DNA from: Limibacterium fermenti | Lineage (GTDB): Bacteria; Bacteroidota; Bacteroidia; Bacteroidales; Dysgonomonadaceae | Length of the DNA: 64,000 nt | Reading direction: 5' to 3' | NCBI RefSeq assembly: GCF_041902845.1 | Contig: NZ_CP159486.1 | Coordinates: 2,480,001-2,544,000, forward strand | In this document: piece by piece, positions 52,043-61,854 of the stretch | Layout of the letters: every line of letters starts with the position of its first letter | Position numbering within the stretch: the stretch's first letter is position 1 | Translations under genes and position numbers: made by a program | The notes under the pieces: generated by a model | Database searches by the model: none | What the model was told of the DNA's origin: nothing | What the model saw: the letters and a program-made list of their open reading frames with translations, nothing else

Positions 52043-52150
52043 AAAATTAATTACGAACTATCAGCTACCGACCGTCAGTTATCGGTCGGACACGTATGAT
52101 GGTTATTGTAACCGATGAATAAGGCATATGGATAGGAGCAAGAATGAATT

Positions 52151-53581
52151 TCAATATTTTATATTCTTAAACAGCACGCGGTTCTCCCGAGCCTCGTTTA
52201 AGCGCGACAACATATCCTCCCGGGTAAACCGGGTGAAATCGGTATGTTTGTTTCCTAAAATCTGTTGCAACAATGTCCGCAGCTCGTCCTCCGAAAACTG
52301 TTCGATGATTTCATTGAAAGGCTCTTTCGAACCAATCTCAAAGCGAATAAACGCCAACCGGGATTTAGCGGTCGGATAATCGGGCGACAAATTCAACAAT
52401 TGATCAAGATAACCGGCGGCTTGTTCATATTTCTCTTGTGCAATACTGATGTTGGCCAACCGATCGATAATATCTTCATTCTCTTCCGAGATAAGCGCCG
52501 CTTTCATATAAGCCGCTTCGGCCCGCACCAAATCATTATCGTTGAAAGCCAATTCGCCTTCGAGCATAAAGTAGTCGAGCGATGCATGGTCTTCTTCAGG
52601 CACCTCCTCAAACAACCGGTGCGCCATATCCGTATCCCCTTGATAAATATACACAAAAGCGCGTTTAATAAGAATGCCGGCGGGGCCGAACTGCGCTTCT
52701 TTTTTGTCGAGCAACTTCATCATCCGGTCGTACTCCCCCATCACTTCGTATGCCTCGAACAACGAATCATACAAGCTTTCGTCATTCGGTGCTTGTGAAA
52801 TACACTCTTCAAACAGCCGGATGGATTCGGCTACGTTTTCGTTCAGATAAAGGGCCAGAGCCTTTAACTTCCGTACCGATACATCTTTATCATTGATGGT
52901 AAGTGCAAAATCGAAGGCATCGATGGCTTTGTCGTACTGCTCATTCATCGAATAGAGTTTTCCTATATTCACCCAGGCTTCAAACGAATACGGGTTCGCA
53001 TCGAGCAGAAGGTTATTATAGAGGATGGCTTCTTCAAAGTCGCCTTTCATCTCATAAGCATATGCCAAGTCGGTCAGGACATCGGCATTATCGTCCTCAA
53101 TCTTGAGGCTTTCCTGCAAAAAAGAAATGGCCCGGTCGAACAAATCCACATCATTAAACAAAAATCCGAGCTCCGTGATAAATTCATAGAGGTCATCAAT
53201 AGCCAGTTCACTGTTTAATAATTGATTGATCAACTCATCGACTTCCTCATTGCGTTGCAGATGCAATAAACACTCGATTTTGACGAGTGCCAGGTCTATT
53301 TCATCTTCCGCAGAAGTGATGTATTTCAAATAATCGAGCGCTTCGGTGTATTGTTCGGAAAAAACGAGTGTCTTTGCTCTTAACAACATCAGTTCGGGAC
53401 TACCCGGATGCATTTTCAGCCCTTCATCCAACAACAGGAGCGACTCTTCCTCGTCGTCCATCGAATGGTAATAATCGGCCAACAGAGCAAATTCATCGGC
53501 ATCCAGATACATCTGTTTACCGATGAAACGCATTTGCTCGTATTTTTCCACTAACGCTGTTATATTGATCTCGTCATCCAT
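52151..53581 (-). CDS. Tetratricopeptide-repeat protein
   Basis: A 476-aa soluble, acidic protein made of about ten or more TPR units; for example ADVLTDLAYAYEMKGDFEEA and EAWVNIGKLYSMNEQYDKAI are consecutive 34-residue repeats. No signal peptide. It follows glnS by 3 bp and is probably co-transcribed. Likely a scaffold; the partner is unknown. Confidence 0.85.
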   Translation of the reverse strand: MDDEINITALVEKYEQMRFIGKQMYLDADEFALLADYYHSMDDEEESLLLLDEGLKMHPGSPELMLLRAKTLVFSEQYTEALDYLKYITSAEDEIDLALVKIECLLHLQRNEEVDELINQLLNSELAIDDLYEFITELGFLFNDVDLFDRAISFLQESLKIEDDNADVLTDLAYAYEMKGDFEEAILYNNLLLDANPYSFEAWVNIGKLYSMNEQYDKAIDAFDFALTINDKDVSVRKLKALALYLNENVAESIRLFEECISQAPNDESLYDSLFEAYEVMGEYDRMMKLLDKKEAQFGPAGILIKRAFVYIYQGDTDMAHRLFEEVPEEDHASLDYFMLEGELAFNDNDLVRAEAAYMKAALISEENEDIIDRLANISIAQEKYEQAAGYLDQLLNLSPDYPTAKSRLAFIRFEIGSKEPFNEIIEQFSEDELRTLLQQILGNKHTDFTRFTREDMLSRLNEARENRVLFKNIKY

Positions 53582-53584
53582 TGG

Positions 53585-55288
53585 CTATGATTGCTTCGAT
53601 TTAATTTTATTCCACGAATCTTTTAACGAAACGGTGCGGTTAAACACCAACTTTCCGGCCGTTGTATCGGGGTCGACACTGAAATAGCCGATGCGCTGAA
53701 ATTGAAACCGTTCAAACGGTGCGGCATCCTTCAGGAAAGCTTCCACTTTGCAATGGCTTTTCACAATAAGCGAGTCGGGATTGAGCAAGTTGCGGAAGTC
53801 TTTGTCTTTTTCTCCCGCAGGATCTTCCACCGTAAACAACCGATCGTACAGGCGTACTTCGGCATCGATGCTATGACCGGCGGAAACCCAGTGAATGGTT
53901 CCTTTCACCTTCCGGTTGGCCTCGGGCAACCCGCTTTTGGTTTGCGGGTCGTATTCGGCATAGACACTCGTCACGCGGCCATTTTCGTCCTTATCGCAAC
54001 CCGTACATTTCACAATATAGGCATTCTTCAGACGCACCTCGTTGCCGGGAGTCAGGCGGAAATATTTTTTCGGCGCATCTTCCATAAAATCGTCGCGTTC
54101 TATCCACAATTCGCGGCTGAAGGTGACCAAGCGGGTGCCCATCGAATCATCTTCGGGATTATTGACCGCGTCCAGTTCCTCCGTCTGCCCTTCGGGATAA
54201 TTGGTAAGAACGAGTTTAACCGGATCGATGACGCCCGATACACGCATGGCTTTTTTATTGAGATCCTCGCGAATGCTGTGTTCGAGGAGCGACACATCGA
54301 TGACGCCGTCATATTTGGTATAACCGATATTATCGACAAAGTGGCGGATCGATTCGGGGGTATATCCCCGGCGGCGCAATCCGCAAAGCGTCGGCATGCG
54401 CGGGTCGTCCCACCCGTTGACTAATTTCTCCTGCACCAATTGCAACAAACGGCGCTTGCTCATCATCGTGTAGGTCATGTTCAGGCGGTTGAATTCGATT
54501 TGCCTCGGACGGTAATCCTTTTCAGTCAATTGATCGAGAAACCAGTCATATAAAGGACGATGCACTTCAAACTCCAACGTGCACAACGAATGGGTCACCC
54601 CTTCGAAATAGTCCGATTGCCCGTGCGCGAAATCATACATCGGATAGGCTTTCCATTTCGTGCCGGTACGATGATGCGGGATATGAATCACGCGATACAT
54701 GATGGGGTCGCGCATGTGCATGTTCGACGAGGCCATATCGATTTTAGCCCGCAGCACCATCTTTCCCTCGGCCACTTCGCCGCTGTTCATCTTTTCAAAC
54801 AATTCGAGCGACTCCCCAATGGGTCGGTCGCGATAAGGACTATGGATTCCGGGAACGGTAGGCGTACCCTTTTGCCGGGCAATCTCTTCGGCCGACTGTT
54901 CATCGACATATGCTTTGCCTTCCTGAATAAGGCGGACGGCAAAATCCCAAAGCTGTCCGAAATAATCGGACGCATAATATACGTTCTCCCAATGGAAACC
55001 CAGCCAGCGGATATCTTCCATAATGGAATCGACGTATTCCACATCCTCCTTTACCGGATTGGTATCGTCGAAACGCAGGTTACAGATGCCGCCATATTCT
55101 TCGGCAATACCGAAGTCGAGGCAAATAGCCTTGGCATGCCCGATGTGCAGGTAACCGTTGGGTTCCGGCGGAAAACGGGTTTGTATCCGTCCGTCGTTCC
55201 TGCCGTCTTGCAGATCCTTTTCGACAATCGTTTCAATAAAATGAAGGCTCTTTTTATTGTCTCCGGAATTATTTTCGTTTGTACTCAT
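53585..55288 (-). CDS. glnS: Glutaminyl-tRNA synthetase
   Basis: A 567-aa class I aminoacyl-tRNA synthetase that charges tRNA-Gln. The HIGH signature is at residues 48-51 (PPEPNGYLHIGHAKA) and the KMSKS-like loop is TMMSKRRL. The C-terminal anticodon-binding beta-barrels are present. Complete. A direct glutamine route implies no need for GatCAB for Gln. Confidence 0.95.
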   Translation of the reverse strand: MSTNENNSGDNKKSLHFIETIVEKDLQDGRNDGRIQTRFPPEPNGYLHIGHAKAICLDFGIAEEYGGICNLRFDDTNPVKEDVEYVDSIMEDIRWLGFHWENVYYASDYFGQLWDFAVRLIQEGKAYVDEQSAEEIARQKGTPTVPGIHSPYRDRPIGESLELFEKMNSGEVAEGKMVLRAKIDMASSNMHMRDPIMYRVIHIPHHRTGTKWKAYPMYDFAHGQSDYFEGVTHSLCTLEFEVHRPLYDWFLDQLTEKDYRPRQIEFNRLNMTYTMMSKRRLLQLVQEKLVNGWDDPRMPTLCGLRRRGYTPESIRHFVDNIGYTKYDGVIDVSLLEHSIREDLNKKAMRVSGVIDPVKLVLTNYPEGQTEELDAVNNPEDDSMGTRLVTFSRELWIERDDFMEDAPKKYFRLTPGNEVRLKNAYIVKCTGCDKDENGRVTSVYAEYDPQTKSGLPEANRKVKGTIHWVSAGHSIDAEVRLYDRLFTVEDPAGEKDKDFRNLLNPDSLIVKSHCKVEAFLKDAAPFERFQFQRIGYFSVDPDTTAGKLVFNRTVSLKDSWNKIKSKQS

Positions 55289-55373
55289 TATTATATTATT
55301 ATGTATTCAATTTTTACAAGTTATTTCGCCTGAAAGTCGCCGGTCTACAGTTTGCAGTTTACAGTCCCTTCTC

Positions 55374-55440
55374 ACTTCATACCTCATACCTCATACCTCA
55401 TACCTCATACCTCATACTTCATACCTCATACTTCATACTT
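55374..55440. repeat. 7-bp array at the 3' end of tsaD
   Basis: Nine units of ACCTCAT or ACTTCAT (leftward ATGAGGT/ATGAAGT). The tsaD stop codon and its last codons (MKYEV) lie inside the array. Heptamer-like text also precedes it (TACAGTT, TGCAGTT, TACAGTC near 55346). Confidence 0.9.
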
Positions 55441-56453
55441 CTATACACTCTCGCGTAAGGCGTGGCCTCATACCCGCAAAACTCGCCTTTTAAATACTTG
55501 TAATAACCGGTTATCGCCACCATGGCCGCGTTGTCGGTTGTATAAGAAAATTTGGGAATGTGGATCTTCCATCCGTAACGGTCGCGATGTTCTTCGAAAG
55601 ACCGTCGCAATCCAGAGTTGGCAGAAACGCCTCCCGCTACGGCGACTTCTTTTATATGTAAATCGTTCGCCGCGCGGCGAAGTTTATTCATCAGGATATC
55701 GATGATGGTTTTTTGAAGAGATGCGCACAGATCGGCTTTATTCTTTTCGATGAAGTCGGGATCCGTTGCAAGACGGTCACGCAGAAAATAGAGGAATGAG
55801 GTCTTCAATCCGCTGAAACTGTAATCGTAACCGGCAATATGGGGCTTGCTGAACGTAAACGCATCGGCATTTCCCTGCGAAGCGAGTTTATCGACGACCG
55901 GACCTCCGGGATAACCCAATCCCATGACTTTGGCGCATTTGTCGAATGCTTCTCCGGCAGCGTCGTCGATGGTTTGCCCGATAATATCCATCTCATAGAC
56001 CGACTTAACGACGATAATCTGAGAGTTGCCCCCCGAAACCAGCAGACAGAGGAAAGGGAAGCGGGGTTGATTCAGATCCTCGGCATCTTCTTTTATAAAA
56101 TGAGCCAACACATGCGCCTGCAAATGGTTGACCTCTATCAACGGGATATGTAATGCCGAAGCGAACCCTTTGGCAAAGGAAGTTCCGACCAACAACGATC
56201 CTAATAATCCGGGGCCTCGCGTGAAAGCCACCGCCGACAGTTCTTCGCGGGCGATTCCGGCCTGTTGAAGGGCATCGTGCACCACCGGAATGATATTCTG
56301 TTGATGCGCGCGCGAAGCAAGCTCCGGTATAACTCCTCCATAACGTTCATGCACCGACTGATTGGCAATCACATTCGAAAGGATTACCCCATCGCGTATT
56401 ACCGCAGCCGAAGTGTCATCGCATGAAGATTCTATACCCAAAATAGTTATCAT
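55419..56453 (-). CDS. tsaD: tRNA N6-threonylcarbamoyltransferase TsaD
   Basis: A 344-aa ASKHA-fold enzyme that makes threonylcarbamoyladenosine at position 37 of ANN-decoding tRNAs. Motifs are ILGIESSCDDTSAA at the N-terminus, VNHLQAHVLAHF with the metal-binding His pair, and AVAGGVSANSGLR. The start at 56453 (MITILGIESS) is preferred since a promoter box lies between it and the longer start. Its C-terminal five residues are encoded by a tandem array. Confidence 0.94.
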   Translation of the reverse strand: MITILGIESSCDDTSAAVIRDGVILSNVIANQSVHERYGGVIPELASRAHQQNIIPVVHDALQQAGIAREELSAVAFTRGPGLLGSLLVGTSFAKGFASALHIPLIEVNHLQAHVLAHFIKEDAEDLNQPRFPFLCLLVSGGNSQIIVVKSVYEMDIIGQTIDDAAGEAFDKCAKVMGLGYPGGPVVDKLASQGNADAFTFSKPHIAGYDYSFSGLKTSFLYFLRDRLATDPDFIEKNKADLCASLQKTIIDILMNKLRRAANDLHIKEVAVAGGVSANSGLRRSFEEHRDRYGWKIHIPKFSYTTDNAAMVAITGYYKYLKGEFCGYEATPYARVYRSMKYEV

Positions 56454-56472
56454 TTCTCTCATAAACAAGGTA

Positions 56473-56480
56473 CAAATGTA
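56473..56480 (-). promoter_or_regulatory. -7 promoter box of tsaD
   Basis: Leftward TACATTTG fits TAnnTTTG, 20 bp before the ATG at 56453. It overlaps the longer candidate start at 56483. Confidence 0.5.
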
Positions 56481-56755
56481 CATAAAAAATCATTAATGAA
56501 TACATACCCCATCCATGAAAATTCCCGTTTGGGCATGCCAAAAGCCCCTTGTGGTTCTCTGAGCCCTTGCTTTGCGTTTCTTTGTGTTACTTATTTTATT
56601 GTCACACAAAGTTTCACAAAGCAGGCATCGAGTTACACAGAGAATAATAGACATAATTGTTACAACACTTTTGCGAACCAACTTCCATCAATCTCCCAAC
56701 CGTACAAAAAGGCAAAATATTGTCGATTCTTTGAACATATTCCCGTTAAAAGTGC
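56481..56755. other. Intergenic region between tsaD and the DUF1015 gene
   Basis: No gene seen. It holds near-repeats of TTTGTGTTAC and CACAAAG (56585-56645), of the kind commonly scattered between Bacteroidales genes. Confidence 0.35.
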
Positions 56756-56763
56756 TATCTTTA
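56756..56763 (+). promoter_or_regulatory. Possible -7 promoter box of the DUF1015 gene
   Basis: TATCTTTA differs from TAnnTTTG only at the last base. It lies 48 bp before the start codon. Confidence 0.4.
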
Positions 56764-56810
56764 CCGTCGATATTAATATTAATAATGTACAACATCATTA
56801 ATCTTAAATT

Positions 56811-58055
56811 ATGGCAACAATCAAACCGTTCAAAGGTGTCCGTCCTCCTAAGGCAATCATAAAGGAGGTCGCTTCGCGTCCTTACGATGTGTTGAACTCG
56901 GAAGAAGCGCGCGAAGAAGCTATGGGCAACGACAAATCGCTCTATCACATCATTAAACCCGAAATTGATTTTCCTCCGGGAAAAGACGAACACGATGCCG
57001 ACGTATACGAAAAGGCGGTGGAAAATTTCGGGAAGTTTCAACAAAAGGGATGGCTGCTTCAGGACGAGAAGGAAATGTATTATGTGTATGCACAAACGAT
57101 GAATGAAAAGACTCAATTCGGTCTCGTCGTAGGTGCTTATGTCGATGATTATCTTACCGGAAAAATCAAAAAGCATGAATTGACCCGGCGCGATAAGGAG
57201 GAAGACCGCATGAAGCATGTACGCATAAACAACGCCAATATCGAACCGGTGTTTCTGGCGCATCCCGATAACGATGAAATAGACGAAATTGTAAGGCGTA
57301 TTACGCAACAAACGCCCGAATACGATTTTGTGTCGGACGATGGCGTAGGGCATCATTTCTGGCTGATCCCTGACGACAGAGATATCGAAGCCATTACCCG
57401 CATATTTGCACGTTTCCCGGCCTTATATATCGCCGACGGACATCATCGTTCGGCTGCGGCGGCTCTTGTCGGGGCGGAAAAAGCAAAAAACAATCCCCAT
57501 CACCGTGGCGACGAGGAATACAACTATTTCATGGCGGTATGTTTTCCCGAAAACCAGTTGTCTATCATCGATTACAACCGTCTGGTGAAAGACCTCAACG
57601 GGCTTACTCCCGACGAGTTTATCAAACGGCTCGAAAAAAACTTTGTCGTAGAGCCTACCGGCACGGAACTTCAAAAGCCCAAAAATCTGCACACATTCTC
57701 CATCTATCTCGACGGACGTTCGTTCAGCGTAACGGCTAAACCCGGCACGTATGACGACAACGACCCTATCGGCCAATTGGACGTAACCATCACATCCGGC
57801 TTAATCCTCGACGAGATACTCGGCATCCGCGACTTGCGATCCGACAAACGGATTGATTTCGTGGGGGGCATCCGGGGTTTAAAGGAATTGGAACGCCGCG
57901 TCGATAGCGGGGAAATGGCACTGGCAATCGCCTTGTATCCGGTCTCCATGAAACAATTAATGGACATCGCCGATACGGGTAATATCATGCCGCCCAAAAC
58001 AACCTGGTTCGAGCCCAAATTACGATCAGGACTCGTGATTCATAAATTAGACTAA
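56811..58055 (+). CDS. DUF1015 family protein
   Basis: A 414-aa conserved protein of the DUF1015 family. Visible signature text includes FKGVRPPKAIIKEVASRPYDV at the N-terminus, ALYIADGHHRSAAA in the centre and KTTWFEPKLRSGLVIHKLD at the end. The DGHHR motif matches the ParB-type core. Often near serine-biosynthesis genes in Bacteroidota, but no such genes are here. Activity unproven. Confidence 0.85.
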   Translation: MATIKPFKGVRPPKAIIKEVASRPYDVLNSEEAREEAMGNDKSLYHIIKPEIDFPPGKDEHDADVYEKAVENFGKFQQKGWLLQDEKEMYYVYAQTMNEKTQFGLVVGAYVDDYLTGKIKKHELTRRDKEEDRMKHVRINNANIEPVFLAHPDNDEIDEIVRRITQQTPEYDFVSDDGVGHHFWLIPDDRDIEAITRIFARFPALYIADGHHRSAAAALVGAEKAKNNPHHRGDEEYNYFMAVCFPENQLSIIDYNRLVKDLNGLTPDEFIKRLEKNFVVEPTGTELQKPKNLHTFSIYLDGRSFSVTAKPGTYDDNDPIGQLDVTITSGLILDEILGIRDLRSDKRIDFVGGIRGLKELERRVDSGEMALAIALYPVSMKQLMDIADTGNIMPPKTTWFEPKLRSGLVIHKLD

Positions 58056-58078
58056 CTCATTCATCGATTTTTTTCACA

Positions 58079-59269
58079 ATGAATATCGCAGAGACTATTC
58101 ATAGACAAACCGAGGACGTATATACGGAAATCGTACGGCATTATCAGTATTTGCACCGGCATCCTGAATTGTCCTATCACGAGGAGAATACAAGCCGGTA
58201 TGTGGCTGATTTTCTCGAAGCCGAAGGGATTTCTTTCCGGAGGAATATCGGCGGTAACGGTTTGCTGGCATGGGTGCAGGGTACAAAGCCTGACAATGGC
58301 CATACGGTAGCGTTTGTAGCGGATATGGATGCTTTGCCGGTTCAGGAAAAAAACGAGATCCCTTATAAATCGGTTCATAAGGGGGTGATGCATGCTTGCG
58401 GCCACGATTCGCATACGGCATCGTTAATGGGGGTGGCAAAGATGGTGCATACGCTACGGGATGAACTTGCGGGAAGAGTGTTATTCGTTTTTCAACCGGG
58501 CGAGGAACAATCGCCGGGCGGTGCCGATCTCATGCTCAAAGATCATCTTTTTGCCGACCGGGAACCGGATTTTATTGTAAAGCAACATGCTTATGTCGAT
58601 CTCCCGGCAGGAAAAGTAGCGTTTCAGACGGGTACGGTGATGGCTTCCGCGGATGAAGTACACATAAAGATAATCGGTCACGGAGGACACGGCGCCCTAC
58701 CCCACGAATTGAACGATACGGTTTTGGCCGCATCGAATGTTATCGTTGCCTTACAGCAGATCGTCAGTCGCCGGCGCAATCCGTTCAGCCCGATGACTCT
58801 CTCTTTCGGAAAGTTTATTGCACCGGGCGCTACGAATGTCATTCCCGATGAAGTCGTTTTAGCCGGATCGCTGCGTTGTATGGACGAGAGCGAGCGTTTT
58901 AAAATGTGCAAAATCATTCCCGATATCATAGAATCAACGGCTGCCGCCTACGGATGTTCGTGCCAAGTAGCCATTCCGCAGGGATATCCCTGTACCGTTA
59001 GTCACGAAGACATCACGGCACAGGTTCGCGCACAAGCCGTAAACTATCTCGGTGAGGAAAATGTCGCGGAATATCCCCGCCGGATGACGGCCGAAGATTT
59101 CGGATTTTTCACACAGAAATATCCGTGTTGCTTTTATCGTTTTGGCGTGAATAACGCACAACAGACCTGCGGCAAGCTGCATTCTTCCACTTTTCTTATT
59201 AATGAAGATGCGCTTAAAACAACGTCTGCTTTATTTGCTTTCATTGCTTTGACATCATTCCTCAAATAA
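58079..59269 (+). CDS. M20-family N-acyl-amino-acid amidohydrolase
   Basis: A 396-aa metal-dependent amidohydrolase (hippurate hydrolase/HipO type). Metal and catalytic motifs are ADMDALPVQEKNEIPYKS, VMHACGHDSHTASLMG and GEEQSPGGADLML; the dimerisation domain covers about residues 185-300. It starts 23 bp after the DUF1015 stop, so probably the same operon. No signal peptide. Confidence 0.9.
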   Translation: MNIAETIHRQTEDVYTEIVRHYQYLHRHPELSYHEENTSRYVADFLEAEGISFRRNIGGNGLLAWVQGTKPDNGHTVAFVADMDALPVQEKNEIPYKSVHKGVMHACGHDSHTASLMGVAKMVHTLRDELAGRVLFVFQPGEEQSPGGADLMLKDHLFADREPDFIVKQHAYVDLPAGKVAFQTGTVMASADEVHIKIIGHGGHGALPHELNDTVLAASNVIVALQQIVSRRRNPFSPMTLSFGKFIAPGATNVIPDEVVLAGSLRCMDESERFKMCKIIPDIIESTAAAYGCSCQVAIPQGYPCTVSHEDITAQVRAQAVNYLGEENVAEYPRRMTAEDFGFFTQKYPCCFYRFGVNNAQQTCGKLHSSTFLINEDALKTTSALFAFIALTSFLK

Positions 59270-59309
59270 TGACGAAGCTAATTCGAGTCTTTTCTATTGA
59301 AAAAATTAC

Positions 59310-59317
59310 TACATTTG
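59310..59317 (+). promoter_or_regulatory. -7 promoter box of the Lrp-family gene
   Basis: TACATTTG, a perfect TAnnTTTG with TTTTCTATTG upstream, 38 bp before the start codon. Confidence 0.6.
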
Positions 59318-59354
59318 CACACAATTATTTTACGTTTCAATAATAAATGCATAT

Positions 59355-59822
59355 ATGACCCACTACGAATTTGATGAATTAGATGAAAAAATATTAAAAC
59401 TGATTGTAGAAAATGCCCGTATTCCGTTTCTGGAAGTAGCCCGCGCATGTGGGGTATCAGGCGCAGCGATTCATCAACGTGTACAGAAACTGATCAATCA
59501 GGGCGTCATTAAAGGATCGGAATATTTGATCGATGCGGAAAAAATAGGCCTCGAAACATGCGCTTTCATCGGGCTGTTCCTCAATTCCCCAACCTCTTTC
59601 GACAAAGTCGTAGCCGAACTGGAAAAAATACCCGAGGTAATAGAATGTTATTATACCACCGGACAATACGATCTGCTGATCAAAGTTTTTGCCCGGAATA
59701 ATAAAGATTTATTACACATCATCCATAATAAATTGCAACCTATAGGATTATCCCGAACCGAGACGCTCGTCAGTTTTAAAGAAGCTTTTCGGAAAAAGCT
59801 CCCTATTAATGTATCAAAATGA
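59355..59822 (+). CDS. Lrp/AsnC-family transcriptional regulator
   Basis: A 155-aa regulator with an N-terminal winged HTH (LDEKILKLIVENARIPFLEV, then GVSGAAIHQRVQKLINQGVI) and a C-terminal ligand-binding RAM domain (VIECYYTTGQYDLLIKVFAR). Family members respond to amino acids. Own promoter and a terminator-like hairpin. Confidence 0.92.
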   Translation: MTHYEFDELDEKILKLIVENARIPFLEVARACGVSGAAIHQRVQKLINQGVIKGSEYLIDAEKIGLETCAFIGLFLNSPTSFDKVVAELEKIPEVIECYYTTGQYDLLIKVFARNNKDLLHIIHNKLQPIGLSRTETLVSFKEAFRKKLPINVSK

Positions 59823-59846
59823 ACCGGACACCTGCTTCCGGGTTAT
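59820..59846 (+). terminator. Weak terminator after the Lrp-family gene
   Basis: AACCGGA and TCCGGGTT form a short stem around ACACCTGCT, followed by ATTTTCTTT. The stem begins at the stop codon. Confidence 0.5.
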
Positions 59847-59985
59847 TTTCTTTATATAAATAGCCTGAAATGACAGGCTAAAAGAGAGATCTCTTACGTT
59901 TAAGGTGTGTGTTTTAGAGTCATTTTAAATAATTGATGCCGGAGCGGATAAACACTCGGCGGCTTTTATTTAATTCAGTAATGGA

Positions 59986-60549
59986 ATGGAGAAAATGTTT
60001 CACCCGGATAAATTTGCAGAGATATACGATGCCTATTATAAAAAATGTTTTTTATTTACAAAATCCTATGTACATGAAAAACAGGCTGCGGAAGATATTG
60101 CATCCGACTCGTTCATCCATTTATACGAAGCTCTGCAAAAAGGAGAAGAAATAAAAAACATTCCGGCCTACCTATTAACCTTAGTAAAGAATAAGGCCGT
60201 CGATTATCTGCGTCAAAAGACGATACGGATGAGGACACACGAAACATTCTCCAACATCGATGCCGAAGAACTCGAGTACCGTATATCCACGTTGGAAGGA
60301 TGCAACCCGGAACTTATCTATTCTAAAGAAATTCAACAAATTGTGGATGCAACCTTGAAGCAATTATCTCCTAAAACCCGTGAAATTTTTAGAATGAGCC
60401 GTTACGAGAACTATTCGAATAAACAGATCGCTACGGAATTAAACATCCATATAAAAACCGTAGAATACCACATTACGCAATCCTTACAACTGCTGCGGCG
60501 AAACTTGAAAGACTATTTGCCGCTGTTTTATTTTTTCTTTTATTTTTAA
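59986..60549 (+). CDS. ECF sigma factor (FecI-like)
   Basis: A 187-aa RNA polymerase sigma-70 family protein. Region 2 is seen in KQAAEDIASDSFIHLYEAL and region 4 in YSNKQIATELNIHIKTVEYHITQSLQLLR. In Bacteroidales such factors switch on the following FecR and SusC/SusD genes in response to a glycan. The C-terminus ends in an unusual run LPLFYFFFYF. Confidence 0.9.
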   Translation: MEKMFHPDKFAEIYDAYYKKCFLFTKSYVHEKQAAEDIASDSFIHLYEALQKGEEIKNIPAYLLTLVKNKAVDYLRQKTIRMRTHETFSNIDAEELEYRISTLEGCNPELIYSKEIQQIVDATLKQLSPKTREIFRMSRYENYSNKQIATELNIHIKTVEYHITQSLQLLRRNLKDYLPLFYFFFYF

Positions 60550-60754
60550 AAGGACAAAAGGAACATCCGTCTTCTAAAGAACCTATCTGGTAACATTTTC
60601 ACGATCAGCGGATAGCTGTTTCATTGCCCTTTTTGTTGAAGGTGAAAATGAAAAATTACTCAACAAAAATATTTTTCCGTTTAGGGTTAACGTCCGCTCA
60701 AACGTCATACTTACTATAACCGGGAAATTTCCCCTATTGCTATAATAAAAGAGA

Positions 60755-61747
60755 ATGAATTCTGATCTGATAAAAAAATATCTGGAAGGAAATACAACGC
60801 AAGCCGAAAACAGAGAAATATACCGATGGATAAAACAATCTCCCGAAAACGAAAAGGATTTTGAGAATCTGAGGCGCTTGTATGATATTACGCTCTGGCA
60901 AGACGTATCCTTCCCTGATACATCTGAGCAAAAACGCACCGTTATCCGTAAGCGAAGACTTTCTATTCTTGCGCGCATAGCAGCCGTATTTATCATCGGG
61001 GCAGGATTATTCTATCTATATCAATCGGATACGTTCAAGAACATTTTTGATACTATTTATCCAAACGAAGAACCGGCTCTCTATACAACAACGGTTCCAA
61101 CAGGAGAATATACCCGGTTGGTATTGGACGACGGGACAAGCGTTTGGCTGAATTCCAAATCGACCCTCGACTATCCCTTACATTTTAGTGACGACCGGCG
61201 ACTCGTCCGGTTGTCGGGGGAAGGTTATTTTGACGTAACCCATGATCCCGACCGTCCTTTTATCGTCGAAACCGCGGAATATACCGTACAAGTATTAGGA
61301 ACCGAATTTAACGTAAGAGCCTATGATTATCAACATACTTTCGAAGCCTCATTACTGCAAGGAAGCGTGTTGATAAAAGCATTAAACACCGCAGACGAAC
61401 TGTTACTCGAGCCCGATCAACGAGCGATAACCGAGAATGGCAACTTGCAGGTCACGACTTTTCACAAAGACGAGTTTTTATGGCGGGAAGGGATTCTTTT
61501 TATCGATAATAAAACGATTTCGGAAATCCTCGTCATTCTCGAACAATATTATGATATCCATTTTATTATCGATGAAAACTTACCGGAAGAATCGAAAAAA
61601 TATACCGGCAAATTCCGCATTCAGGATGGTGTAGAACATATTCTTAATGTTCTCCGATTACAAAACGAATTTAATTATATACACACCAATTGGCAAGAAA
61701 ATAATTATTATAAAATAATCACCACTAAACAACAAAAGCCTATGTAA
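60755..61747 (+). CDS. FecR-type anti-sigma factor
   Basis: A 330-aa inner-membrane protein with a cytoplasmic N-terminal region that holds the sigma factor, one transmembrane helix (SILARIAAVFIIGAGLFYLY), a periplasmic FecR domain (GEYTRLVLDDGTSVWLNSKS) and a C-terminal DUF4974 domain. It receives the signal from the STN domain of the downstream SusC-type receptor. Confidence 0.92.
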   Translation: MNSDLIKKYLEGNTTQAENREIYRWIKQSPENEKDFENLRRLYDITLWQDVSFPDTSEQKRTVIRKRRLSILARIAAVFIIGAGLFYLYQSDTFKNIFDTIYPNEEPALYTTTVPTGEYTRLVLDDGTSVWLNSKSTLDYPLHFSDDRRLVRLSGEGYFDVTHDPDRPFIVETAEYTVQVLGTEFNVRAYDYQHTFEASLLQGSVLIKALNTADELLLEPDQRAITENGNLQVTTFHKDEFLWREGILFIDNKTISEILVILEQYYDIHFIIDENLPEESKKYTGKFRIQDGVEHILNVLRLQNEFNYIHTNWQENNYYKIITTKQQKPM

Positions 61748-61854
61748 ATAACCAAATGAGAAGAGAATGAAAAGAATGAAGTCAAAGATAAACAAACAGT
61801 AAAAATGAATTAAATGAAAAGAATGAAAAACATTCATGAAAAAAATTTGAATAT

